Positions 42,271 to 50,036 of a DNA stretch of 64,000 nt are shown here, one piece after another; position 1 is the first letter of the stretch; each line of letters starts with the position of its first letter. Both the position numbers and the translations under genes were made by a program. The stretch spans positions 3,289-67,288 of the forward strand of contig JAZSFA010000071.1 of assembly GCA_045531965.1 (NCBI GenBank). The letters run 5' to 3'. Origin of the DNA: CAMEON01 sp045531965 (GTDB lineage: Bacteria; Bacillota; Clostridia; Oscillospirales; CAG-272). Below the pieces are notes generated by a model. It searched no databases. It was given only the letters and a program-made list of their open reading frames with translations, and had not been told where the DNA came from.

Positions 42271-43517
42271 AATACTTATTTATAGGCTTGGTACTGTTGG
42301 ACTACCTTTGGAAGCTCTTTGAAGTCTTTCTGTCCGCCAAGCAGATGAAAAAACCGCTACCTGCTTGCGTACAAGGTATCTACGACGAACAGCAGTACAA
42401 CCGCTGGGTAGCTTACACCCACGAGAGACGCCGTTTCAGTCTCATCAACGGGGCGATCAATACGGTGCTGATGGTGGCGATTCTCGCCTTCGACCTGTTG
42501 GCTGTGGTCTATAACGCGCTCGACAGCGTTATCGCGGTGAATGGTCTGCTGGATGACACCTTGATGGTAATCATCTTTTGCCTGTTCTTCTCGGCGGTGG
42601 ATATCATTCCGGATTACATTTTCACCTTCCGTATAGAAGAAAAGTACGGCTTTAATAAGTCCACGAAGAAGACCTTCTGGGGAGACACGATCAAGAACAC
42701 TATTCTGAATACGCTGCTCAACATAGGTCTTGCCAGTATTGCCGCAGTCTTCTATAATCTGGTGGGGCTGTGGCTCATGGTAGGCATCTTCGGATTTTTC
42801 CTCATCATGGTGTTGGTCGGCTCAGTTTTTGCCCTGCCGCTGCAAAAGCTCTTCCATCGCTTTGATCCCCTGGAGGACGGAAGCCTAAAGGACAGAATCA
42901 ACGAACTGTTTGTTTCCAACGGATACAAGGTGCGAAGTATTTACGTCATGAACGCCTCAAAGCGCACCACCCGTGCCAACGCGTTTTGCGCGGGTGTCGG
43001 CAAGGGCAAGAAGATTGCGCTGTACGACAATCTGGTAAACAACTATTCAGAGGATGAGATCACCGCCGTCTTCGCCCACGAGCTGGGTCATGACAAGCAC
43101 AAGGACACGACGGTTATGGCTGTTCTTCAAATTGTCATCTACGCTGTTGTCTCGGCTGTGATCGGTGTGACTGTGGCATTCCCTGCTGCCAGCGTTGCTA
43201 TGGGTTTTGCCGAGGTCAACGCCGAAGCGATGGTGCTGGTTCTGTCCATGGCGGTGCTGGGTCCCCTTATGACCCTGCTTATGGTGCCCTTCAACATCAT
43301 TTCCCGTCGTATGGAGCGTCACGCCGACACCTTCGCTGCAAACTGCGGTCTGGGTCAACCTCTTATGGATGCCCTCAAGCGGCTTTCCCGCGATAATCTC
43401 AGCGACCTCAATCCCCATCCCTTCCTTGCCACTATAGGCTACTCTCATCCCACCATCGGCGAGCGTATCCAAGTGATCGAGAAGGCAATGAACAAGCATA
43501 CCGAATCTTCTGACTGA
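42267..43517 (+). CDS. M48 family (Ste24-like) membrane metallopeptidase
   Basis: A 416-residue membrane zinc protease with about six helices. The zinc motif HELGH is at residues 271-275, with the third ligand Glu in RRMERHADTFA about 80 residues later, followed by HPTIGER. The arrangement (N-terminal helices, then motif, then two helices) matches Ste24/CAAX protease 1. In bacteria these proteins help with membrane protein quality control. It is co-translated with thiI through an ATGA overlap. It is intact, unlike the unrelated M48 remnant at 9224. Confidence 0.92.
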   Translation: MKYLFIGLVLLDYLWKLFEVFLSAKQMKKPLPACVQGIYDEQQYNRWVAYTHERRRFSLINGAINTVLMVAILAFDLLAVVYNALDSVIAVNGLLDDTLMVIIFCLFFSAVDIIPDYIFTFRIEEKYGFNKSTKKTFWGDTIKNTILNTLLNIGLASIAAVFYNLVGLWLMVGIFGFFLIMVLVGSVFALPLQKLFHRFDPLEDGSLKDRINELFVSNGYKVRSIYVMNASKRTTRANAFCAGVGKGKKIALYDNLVNNYSEDEITAVFAHELGHDKHKDTTVMAVLQIVIYAVVSAVIGVTVAFPAASVAMGFAEVNAEAMVLVLSMAVLGPLMTLLMVPFNIISRRMERHADTFAANCGLGQPLMDALKRLSRDNLSDLNPHPFLATIGYSHPTIGERIQVIEKAMNKHTESSD

Positions 43518-43534
43518 ACGAAAGGATATAAATC

Positions 43535-44098
43535 ATGGAACAAATGTACTATAAGATGACCATCGCAGGCTGTGAGCGTGCCCTACCTTTGTGTCCCCTC
43601 AATGACCAATTGATGATCGGTGCTTTCGTTATTTTTGGTGATCCCGAATTGACCACTGCTTGTGCGGCAGAACTACTGAAAAAGGTCCCCGAGTACGATT
43701 ACATGATCACCGCAGAGGCGAAGGGGATTCCCCTGATCCATGAGATGGCGCGTCTTGCGGGCAACCAAAAGTATATGCTGGCGCGTAAAGGCACTAAGCT
43801 CTATATGAGAGACATCTTGGACGTGAAAGTCAACTCTATCACTACCAACCGCGAGCAGCATCTCTACTTGGACGGTAACGATGCCGCCCTTATGAAGGGC
43901 AAGCGCATTCTCATCGTGGATGACGTGGTCTCTCTCGGTGATTCCATGCACGCCCTGGAGCAGCTGGTGGAAGCCGCAGGCGGTATCGTTTGCGGTCGCG
44001 CTACCATTCTGGCAGAAGGCGATGCTGCTGACCGCAAGGATCTGGTGTATCTGGAGAAGCTTCCCCTGTTCCTAAAGGACGGTACGCCGCTGAATTGA
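43535..44098 (+). CDS. Phosphoribosyltransferase (adenine/xanthine type)
   Basis: A 187-residue type I phosphoribosyltransferase. The PRPP-binding loop is RILIVDDVVSLGDSM (about residues 124-138). Upstream residues DYMITAEAKGIPLIHEMA match the substrate part of the Apt/Xpt group. It probably salvages a purine base with PRPP, though some relatives are regulators (PurR-like), and no DNA-binding domain is present here. AAAGGA precedes the ATG, 17 bases after the M48 gene. Last gene of the 39574 operon; hairpins and repeats follow. Confidence 0.86.
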   Translation: MEQMYYKMTIAGCERALPLCPLNDQLMIGAFVIFGDPELTTACAAELLKKVPEYDYMITAEAKGIPLIHEMARLAGNQKYMLARKGTKLYMRDILDVKVNSITTNREQHLYLDGNDAALMKGKRILIVDDVVSLGDSMHALEQLVEAAGGIVCGRATILAEGDAADRKDLVYLEKLPLFLKDGTPLN

Positions 44099-44101
44099 GA
44101 T

Positions 44102-44160
44102 TGTGGGGTTTCACCCCACACCCCTTTCTTGAAAGAAAGGTTTGACCAAAGAACTAAAAA
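44102..44160 (+). repeat. Double hairpin / repeat-like element, copy D
   Basis: TGTGGGGT (44102-44109) pairs with ACCCCACA (44113-44120), then CCTTTCTT (44123-44130) with AAGAAAGG (44133-44140), followed by TTTGACCAAAGAAC. It resembles a diverged member of the dispersed repeat family and can act as terminator of the operon ending at 44098. Confidence 0.55.
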
Positions 44161-44197
44161 AATAAAAATACGAGTGCGACCTGATCATGAAATTTAC

Positions 44198-44244
44198 TTT
44201 TTGAAGGGTTCCAAGGGGAACTTTTTTCAAAAAGTTCCCCTTGG
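44198..44244 (-). repeat. Dispersed palindromic repeat, copy E
   Basis: AAGGGGAACTTTTT (44213-44226) pairs perfectly with AAAAAGTTCCCCTT (44229-44242). The tail lies at 44198-44212 in reverse orientation. It ends 28 bases before the aspS start codon, so it would lie in the aspS leader. Confidence 0.85.
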
Positions 44245-44271
44245 CGCACCCACGGAAAGAAGGAAAATAAA

Positions 44272-46062
44272 ATGGCAGAACTTTTAACATCCCAAGACAA
44301 ACGTACATGCCTGTGTGCAGAGCTGTCTGCCGCCAACGTAGGACAGGAAGTCTGCGTCATGGGTTGGGCACAGAAGCAGAGAGACCTGGGCGCCCTCATC
44401 TTCATCGACCTCCGAGACAGATCCGGTATCGTCCAGCTGGCCTTTGACGATGTTACCGACCGCGAGGTTTTCTCCAAGGCATTTACTGTTCGCGCCGAGT
44501 TCGTCCTCTGCGCCCACGGTACCGTCCGCCGCCGCGGCGAGGGCGCTGTGAACAAAAACATCCCCACGGGTGAGATTGAGATCGCTGTAAATGATCTGAA
44601 GATCCTCTCCTCCTCCCAGACTCCTCCCTTTGAGATTGTGGAGAACAGCCCCGTCAAGCCCGAGCTGAGACTCCAGCACCGCTACCTTGACCTGCGCCGT
44701 CCCGACATGGCTTACAACATCATGGCCCGCTCCAAGATCACCAAGCTGGCTCGCGACTACTACGCAGAGCATGGTTTTATCGACATCGAGACCCCCTGCC
44801 TCATCGCCCCCACCCCCGAGGGAGCCAGAGACTATCTCGTGCCTTCCCGTGTCCACCACGGTAAGTTCTACGCCCTGCCCCAGTCCCCCCAGCTCTACAA
44901 GCAGCTGCTCATGGTCTCGGGCTTTGACCGTTACTTCCAGATCGCCCGCTGCTTCCGCGACGAGGACCTCCGCGCCGACCGCCAGCCCGAGTTCACCCAG
45001 ATCGACACCGAGATGTCCTTCGTGAACGAGGACGACGTCATGCGTATGCACGAGGGCTTCCTGAAGTTCATGTTCAAGGAGTTCTACAACATTGACCTCG
45101 GCGGCGACTTCATCCGTATGCCCTACGCTGAGGCCATGGAGCGCTTCGGCTCGGATAAGCCCGATATCCGCTTCGGCTTCGAGCTGAAGAACCTGTCCGA
45201 CATTCTGGCAGGCACCGAGTTCAAGGTTTTCGCGGGCGCCATCGCGGGCGGCGGCTCTGTCCGCGCCATCAACGTCAACGGCGGCGCATCCATGTCCCGT
45301 AAGGAGATCGACGCTCTGGTGGAGTTTGTCAAGACCTACAAGGCAAAAGGTCTCGCTTGGCTCAAGTGGGCAGAGAACGGGGATATTTCCTCCTCCTACG
45401 CCAAGTTCCTCACCGAGGCCGAGAACGAAGCCATCAAGGCCCGCATGGAGGCAAAGCCCGGCGACCTGATCCTCATCGTGGCTGACAAGAACAGCGTTGT
45501 CTTCGACGCCCTGGGTGCCCTCCGTTGCCACTGCGCCAAGAAGATGGGTCTGTGCGACCCCAAGGACTTCAAGTTCCTGTGGGTCACCGAGTTCCCCCTG
45601 TTGGAGTACTCCGAGGAGGACGGTCGCTTCTACGCCAAGCACCACCCCTTCACCATGCCCATGGAGGAGGATCTGCAGTACATCGACACCGACCCCGGCC
45701 GCGTCCGCGCCAAGGCCTACGATATCGTGCTGAACGGCACCGAGCTGGGCGGCGGCTCCATCCGTATCCACTCGGGTGAGATCCAGTCCAAGATGTTCGA
45801 GGTGCTGGGCTTTACCCCCGAGGATGCCCAGGAGAAGTTCGGCTTCCTGCTGGAGGCCTTCAAGTACGGCGTGCCTCCTCACGGCGGTTTGGCCTTCGGT
45901 CTTGACCGTCTGGTGGCTCTCTCCATCGGTCTGGAGGACATCCGCGACGTCATCGCCTTCCCCAAGGTGCAGAACGCCAGCGAGCTCATGACCAAGTGCC
46001 CCTCCCCCGCCGATCCCAAGGCTCTCGAAGAGCTGGCGATCGCGGTTGTAGAGGAAGAATAA
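44272..46062 (+). CDS. aspS: Aspartate-tRNA ligase
   Basis: A 596-residue class II synthetase of the bacterial type, with an N-terminal OB-fold for the anticodon (about 1-110), the catalytic core and the inserted GAD domain (about 290-420). Motif 2 is visible as FRDEDLRADRQPEFTQID and motif 3 as GLAFGLDRL near the C-terminus. It charges tRNA-Asp (and tRNA-Asn if asparaginyl-tRNA is made indirectly; the discriminating type cannot be settled here). Codon use is C-ending and strongly biased, like gap. No clear promoter is visible between the repeats upstream. Confidence 0.97.
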   Translation: MAELLTSQDKRTCLCAELSAANVGQEVCVMGWAQKQRDLGALIFIDLRDRSGIVQLAFDDVTDREVFSKAFTVRAEFVLCAHGTVRRRGEGAVNKNIPTGEIEIAVNDLKILSSSQTPPFEIVENSPVKPELRLQHRYLDLRRPDMAYNIMARSKITKLARDYYAEHGFIDIETPCLIAPTPEGARDYLVPSRVHHGKFYALPQSPQLYKQLLMVSGFDRYFQIARCFRDEDLRADRQPEFTQIDTEMSFVNEDDVMRMHEGFLKFMFKEFYNIDLGGDFIRMPYAEAMERFGSDKPDIRFGFELKNLSDILAGTEFKVFAGAIAGGGSVRAINVNGGASMSRKEIDALVEFVKTYKAKGLAWLKWAENGDISSSYAKFLTEAENEAIKARMEAKPGDLILIVADKNSVVFDALGALRCHCAKKMGLCDPKDFKFLWVTEFPLLEYSEEDGRFYAKHHPFTMPMEEDLQYIDTDPGRVRAKAYDIVLNGTELGGGSIRIHSGEIQSKMFEVLGFTPEDAQEKFGFLLEAFKYGVPPHGGLAFGLDRLVALSIGLEDIRDVIAFPKVQNASELMTKCPSPADPKALEELAIAVVEEE

Positions 46063-46065
46063 GAG

Positions 46066-46132
46066 TACGCGAGGGGGAAACTTTTTAAAAAAAGTTTCCC
46101 CCTCGACCCCTTTCAAAAACTTCAAAAGGAGG
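46066..46132 (+). repeat. Dispersed palindromic repeat, copy F
   Basis: GAGGGGGAAACTTTTT (46071-46086) pairs perfectly with AAAAAGTTTCCCCCTC (46089-46104), followed by GACCCCTTTCAAAAACTTC. It immediately follows aspS and may serve as its terminator, although the next ribosome site overlaps the repeat tail. Confidence 0.9.
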
Positions 46133-46139
46133 ATGATTT

Positions 46140-46805
46140 ATGAAACTACTGCTCAACGCTCTCGTAAAATTCATAGCAGGTCTCTTCATGGTCTCCCTTC
46201 TGCTTTTCCTCCCCGCGGGTACGATTCACTATCCCGGGGGCCTCTTGTTCCTTTGCCTGCTCTTTCTTCCCATGTTCATGATGGGCATTGTCATGATGAT
46301 CCGCGCCCGTGATCTTCTTGCCAAGCGGTTGGACGTGAAGGAAAAGCAGGGCACCCAAAAGGGCGTGGTGGCCGTTATGGGTCTGATCTTTCTCGGCGGG
46401 TTCATCCTTGCGGGGCTGGACTTCCGCTTCGGCTGGTCCAAGGTCCCCCTGCCCGTGGTCATCGTCGCCTCGGTGCTGTTCCTCGTGGGCTACACCCTCT
46501 ACGCCGAGGTCATGCGGGAGAACGCCTACCTGTCCCGCACCGTCAAGGTGGAAGAAGGGCAGACTGTCATCTCCACAGGTCTCTACGCCGTGGTGCGCCA
46601 CCCCATGTATATGGCCTCCACGGTCATGTTCCTGGCCCTGCCTCTTGTTCTCGGCTCCTGGTACGCCCTCATCCCCTTCGCCTTCTATCCCATCATTATG
46701 GTCGTCCGCATCCACGGGGAAGAGAAGCTTTTGACGGCGGAGCTTTTGGGATATGACGAGTATAAGAAAAAAGTCAAGTATCGCATGATCCCCTTTATTT
46801 GGTAA
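46140..46805 (+). CDS. ICMT-like isoprenylcysteine methyltransferase family protein
   Basis: A 221-residue membrane protein with about five helices. The C-terminal half holds the ICMT/PEMT-like methyltransferase motif (GLYAVVRHPMYMAS followed by LVLGSWYALIPF, then RIHGEEKLL and YDEYKKKVKYRMIP). Such proteins methylate small molecules or lipids in the membrane; bacterial substrates are mostly unknown. AAAGGAGG precedes the ATG and overlaps the end of repeat copy F. TatD starts about 33 bases after the stop. Confidence 0.88.
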   Translation: MKLLLNALVKFIAGLFMVSLLLFLPAGTIHYPGGLLFLCLLFLPMFMMGIVMMIRARDLLAKRLDVKEKQGTQKGVVAVMGLIFLGGFILAGLDFRFGWSKVPLPVVIVASVLFLVGYTLYAEVMRENAYLSRTVKVEEGQTVISTGLYAVVRHPMYMASTVMFLALPLVLGSWYALIPFAFYPIIMVVRIHGEEKLLTAELLGYDEYKKKVKYRMIPFIW

Positions 46806-46837
46806 ACGGTTATCTTATCGCGTTGAAAGGAGTCCCT

Positions 46838-47653
46838 ATGTCTCCCTATTTTGACACCCACGCCCACTATTTCGACCGCAAATTCGCCGCCTTGGACGGC
46901 GGTGCTGAGGAACTGCTGTCCTCCCCCGACTTCCTCTCCAAGGTGCGCGCCGTCATTAACGTGGGCACCAACCTCCAAAACAGCCAAACCGCCGTGGACA
47001 TGGCAGGGAAGTACCCCTTCATGTTCGCCGCTGTGGGCATCCATCCCGAGGACGCCCAAGGATTGCCCGATGGCGCACCCTTGGATCCCGGCACCACGCT
47101 GTCCACGCTGTATGATTGGGTCAGCGATGCTGACCGCCGCAAGCGGGAGAAAATCGTCGCTATTGGGGAAATCGGTTTGGATTACTATTGGGAGCCCATG
47201 GACAAGGATCTTCAAAAAGTTTTTTTTGAGGGTCAGTTGGACATCGCCCGCCGCGTGGGTCTGCCCGTGATCATCCACGACCGCGAAGCCCATGGGGACT
47301 GTTTTGAGACGGTAATTAGATATCCCGACGTGAGAGGCGTATTCCACGGCTACAGCGGCTCGGCAGAGATGGCGCGTGAGCTTGTAAAGCGTGGCTGGTA
47401 TATTGCTTTTGGTGGGACGGTCACCTTTAAAAATGCCCATAGGGTCAGGGAAGTGGCGGCTTCGATTCCTCTCGACCACCTGCTGGTGGAGACGGATTGC
47501 CCCTATATGGCACCTGTCCCACACCGTGGAAAGGTCTGCCATTCAGCCATGCTCCCCTATGTGGGCGAGGTGCTGGCAGGGCTTCACGGGGTCAGCACGG
47601 AGGAGATTTCAAGGGTGACCACCGAGAATGCCAAAAAACTGTTTGATCTATAA
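46838..47653 (+). CDS. TatD family metal-dependent hydrolase
   Basis: A 271-residue TIM-barrel enzyme, full length for TatD DNases. Metal ligands are visible in THAH (FDTHAHYF), GEIGLDYY, IHDRE, HGYSGS and the late Asp in ETDCPYMAP. Members degrade DNA 3'-5' or deacylate D-aminoacyl tRNA. AAAGGAG precedes the ATG at 46838; an in-frame start at 46799 would overlap the upstream gene and lacks a ribosome site. A terminator follows. Confidence 0.93.
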   Translation: MSPYFDTHAHYFDRKFAALDGGAEELLSSPDFLSKVRAVINVGTNLQNSQTAVDMAGKYPFMFAAVGIHPEDAQGLPDGAPLDPGTTLSTLYDWVSDADRRKREKIVAIGEIGLDYYWEPMDKDLQKVFFEGQLDIARRVGLPVIIHDREAHGDCFETVIRYPDVRGVFHGYSGSAEMARELVKRGWYIAFGGTVTFKNAHRVREVAASIPLDHLLVETDCPYMAPVPHRGKVCHSAMLPYVGEVLAGLHGVSTEEISRVTTENAKKLFDL

Positions 47654-47657
47654 CGTG

Positions 47658-47687
47658 AAAAGTCGGCTCATGAGAGCCGACTTTTTT
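47658..47687 (+). terminator. Intrinsic terminator after tatD-like gene
   Basis: AAAAGTCGGCTC (47658-47669) pairs with GAGCCGACTTTT (47674-47685) followed by T. Confidence 0.92.
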
Positions 47688-47696
47688 GCTGAATAA

Positions 47697-47725
47697 AAGG
47701 AGAGCCTCCCGAGGAAGCTCTCCTT
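47697..47725 (-). terminator. Intrinsic terminator of the isomerase gene
   Basis: AAGGAGAGC (47697-47705) and GCTCTCCTT (47717-47725) pair around an imperfect loop; on the minus strand TTTTATTC follows. It lies just after the stop codon at 47738. Confidence 0.8.
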
Positions 47726-47737
47726 AAAAACTTTTTG

Positions 47738-48706
47738 TTACGCCCAGCTCATGGTGGTAGGCTTCTCCTCAAAGATGCAAACACCCTTCAAGAATGCCAC
47801 AGCCTTATAGAGTCCTTCGTCAATGGTCATGATGCTGTCCTCATGCTCGATGGAGAGCACCTTGTCATAACCACAGAGGCGGAGGTTGGAGATCATGTCT
47901 CTCCAGTAGGTCTCGCCGTTGCCGTAGCCCACGGTGCGGAAGATCCAGGAGCGGTTCAGCTCGTCGGAGTAGTGTTTGGTGTCCAGCACGCCGTTGGCGG
48001 CGGTGTTGTACTTGTCGATCTTGGTGTCCTTGGCGTGGACGTGGTAGATGGCACCCTTCAGCTCGCGGATGGCAGCCACGGGATCCATGCCCTGCCAGAC
48101 CAGGTGAGAGGGGTCGAAGTTGGCACCGATCACGGGACCGACGGCCTCACGCAGGCGGAGCAGGGTAGCGGGGTTGTAGACACAGAAGCCGGGGTGCATC
48201 TCAAAGGCGATGTGGGGGACGTTGTGAGACACAGCGAAGGCACCGGCCTCCTTCCAGTAGGGAATGACCTTCTCGTTCCACTGCCAATCCAAGATGGCAA
48301 GGAAGTCTTCGGGCCAAGGGCAGGTGACCCAGTTAGGGTACTTGGCACCCTCGTGATCGCCGGGACAGCCGGAGAAGGTGATGACGGTATCCACGCCCAT
48401 TTTCTCTGCCAGCAGAACGGCGTTGCGGAAGTCCTTGTCGAACTGGGCGGCGATGGCCTTGTCAGGGTGGAGGGCGTTGCCATGGGCGGCCAGGGCACAG
48501 ACCTCTACGTCGTACTTCTTCAGGGTGGCGATGAACTCGTCGTACTTGGCGGCATCGGCCAAAAGCTCCTCAGGGTTGCAGTGAGCTTTGCCGGGGTAAC
48601 CGCCCGCGCCCAGTTCTACGGTGTGGACGCCCATGCCGGTCAGGATCGAGAGGGTCTCGTCCAGGCTCTTGGAGCCGTACAGATTGGCTAAAACACTCAG
48701 TTTCAT
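47738..48706 (-). CDS. Sugar phosphate isomerase/epimerase (AP endonuclease 2 family)
   Basis: A 322-residue TIM-barrel protein of the xylose-isomerase-like superfamily. Landmarks are the N-terminal VHTVELGAGGYPGK, IAFEMHPGF (metal Glu/His), NFDPSHLVWQGMD and VHAKDTK, with the late Glu in SIEHED. Such enzymes isomerise or epimerise sugars, inositols or keto-sugars. It is downstream of, and 27 bases from, the Gfo/Idh/MocA gene, a frequent pairing in keto-sugar or inositol catabolism. GAAAGGAA precedes the ATG. The exact substrate is not determinable. Confidence 0.9.
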   Translation of the reverse strand: MKLSVLANLYGSKSLDETLSILTGMGVHTVELGAGGYPGKAHCNPEELLADAAKYDEFIATLKKYDVEVCALAAHGNALHPDKAIAAQFDKDFRNAVLLAEKMGVDTVITFSGCPGDHEGAKYPNWVTCPWPEDFLAILDWQWNEKVIPYWKEAGAFAVSHNVPHIAFEMHPGFCVYNPATLLRLREAVGPVIGANFDPSHLVWQGMDPVAAIRELKGAIYHVHAKDTKIDKYNTAANGVLDTKHYSDELNRSWIFRTVGYGNGETYWRDMISNLRLCGYDKVLSIEHEDSIMTIDEGLYKAVAFLKGVCIFEEKPTTMSWA

Positions 48707-48733
48707 AGTGGTGATGTTCCTTTCAATGGTAGA

Positions 48734-49825
48734 TCAGTCGAAGTAGTAGGGCTGTCCCGTCTTGGCGGATTCGTAGATGCCTTCCAAGATGCGGGTAACG
48801 GTGAAGGCCTGCTCGGGCAGCACGCAGGGGTCGGTGTCGGTGACCACGGCGTTGATCCATTGAGCGGCTTCCATGGCTGCAGGATCACCCGTGTTCACAC
48901 CCTCGTAAAAGGCCGCGCCCTGGGGATTAAGGGTGGGACGAAGGACATATTGGCTGTTATTGCGGATACCGTTGATGCGGACACCATCGTAGAGGTCAGC
49001 ACCGGCCTTCGTACCGCAAATGCAGGTGGTCGCCTCGCGGACATCCAGCATATTGATGGCCCAAGCGGACTCCAGATTGATGGTTGCACCGTTCTCCATG
49101 ACGATGAAGCCAAAGGCGGAGTCTTCTACCGTGAATTTGTCGGGATCCCAGTTGCCCCAGGCGTTACCCTGGTTGGTATCCTTGTTCAGCTTGTGGTAGG
49201 AGGTGCCCACGCAGTACTTGGGCTTGTAGTTATCCATGAGCCACAGGGTCAGATCAAGGGAGTGGGTACCAATATCGATCAAAGGACCACCACCCTGTTC
49301 GTACTCGTTGAGGAACACGCCCCAGGTGGGCACGGCTCTGCGGCGGAGAGCGGTTGCCTTTGCATAGTAGATCTCACCAAAGGTGCCGTCCAGGGCTTCT
49401 TTCTTAAGATACTGCGCGCCTGCAGCCTGACGAGACTGGTAGCCGATGGTCAGTTTTTTGCCGCTGCGCTTTTGGGCGTCCAGCATTTTCTGCGCCTCGG
49501 CTACGTTGATAGCCATGGGCTTTTCGCACATAACGTGCTTGCCTGCGTCCAGCGCATCCACAGTGATGAAGCTGTGGGAGCGGTTAGGGGTACAGACGTG
49601 AACTACCTCGATGGACTCGTCAGCCAAAAGATCCTTGTAATTCTCATAGACTTTAGCATCAGGAGTGCCGTACTTAGCCTTAGCGGCTTCGGCACGCTCC
49701 ACGATGATGTCGCAGAAGGCGACCAATTCCACGTTAGACAGCTTCTTAAGCGAGGGCATATGTTTGCCGTTGGCAATACCGCCGCAGCCGATGATACCGA
49801 TGCGAACTGTTCTGTTGTTGGACAT
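48734..49825 (-). CDS. Gfo/Idh/MocA family oxidoreductase
   Basis: A 363-residue NAD(P)-dependent sugar oxidoreductase. The Rossmann glycine motif is GIIGCGGIANGKH (residues 9-21), the catalytic-site lysine in CEKPMA, and a C-terminal alpha/beta domain with GGPLIDIGTHSLDL and His. It would oxidise a sugar or cyclitol to a keto form that the neighbouring isomerase could rearrange. AAAAAGGAGATA precedes the ATG. First gene of a two-gene operon. Confidence 0.93.
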   Translation of the reverse strand: MSNNRTVRIGIIGCGGIANGKHMPSLKKLSNVELVAFCDIIVERAEAAKAKYGTPDAKVYENYKDLLADESIEVVHVCTPNRSHSFITVDALDAGKHVMCEKPMAINVAEAQKMLDAQKRSGKKLTIGYQSRQAAGAQYLKKEALDGTFGEIYYAKATALRRRAVPTWGVFLNEYEQGGGPLIDIGTHSLDLTLWLMDNYKPKYCVGTSYHKLNKDTNQGNAWGNWDPDKFTVEDSAFGFIVMENGATINLESAWAINMLDVREATTCICGTKAGADLYDGVRINGIRNNSQYVLRPTLNPQGAAFYEGVNTGDPAAMEAAQWINAVVTDTDPCVLPEQAFTVTRILEGIYESAKTGQPYYFD

Positions 49826-50004
49826 TGTTGTATCTCCTTTTTTATCAAATCCAAAATTCCCCTTATAAATAAGAGTTAACCATATTTTACCTTATGACGG
49901 CTTATTTTTCAATGCCTTTTGTAAAACCTATGAAAATTCATGGATTTACACAATTTGTGATGAGAAATTTTGTGCAAAAATCAAGTGTGCTTTTATCAAA
50001 AAGC

Positions 50005-50030
50005 ACAGCCTTCTCCAAGGAGAAGGCTGT
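50005..50030 (-). terminator. Intrinsic terminator of the GH71/99-like gene
   Basis: ACAGCCTTCTCC (50005-50016) pairs perfectly with GGAGAAGGCTGT (50019-50030). On the minus strand GCTTTTTGAT follows. The gene stops at 50037. Confidence 0.88.
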
Positions 50031-50036
50031 AGGGAA

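Noticed and set aside
44284..46125. A 613-codon open frame antisense to aspS
   Set aside because: It mirrors the highly biased codon use of aspS, has a low-complexity Val/Gly/Leu/Asp-rich translation and no ribosome site. It is a shadow frame.
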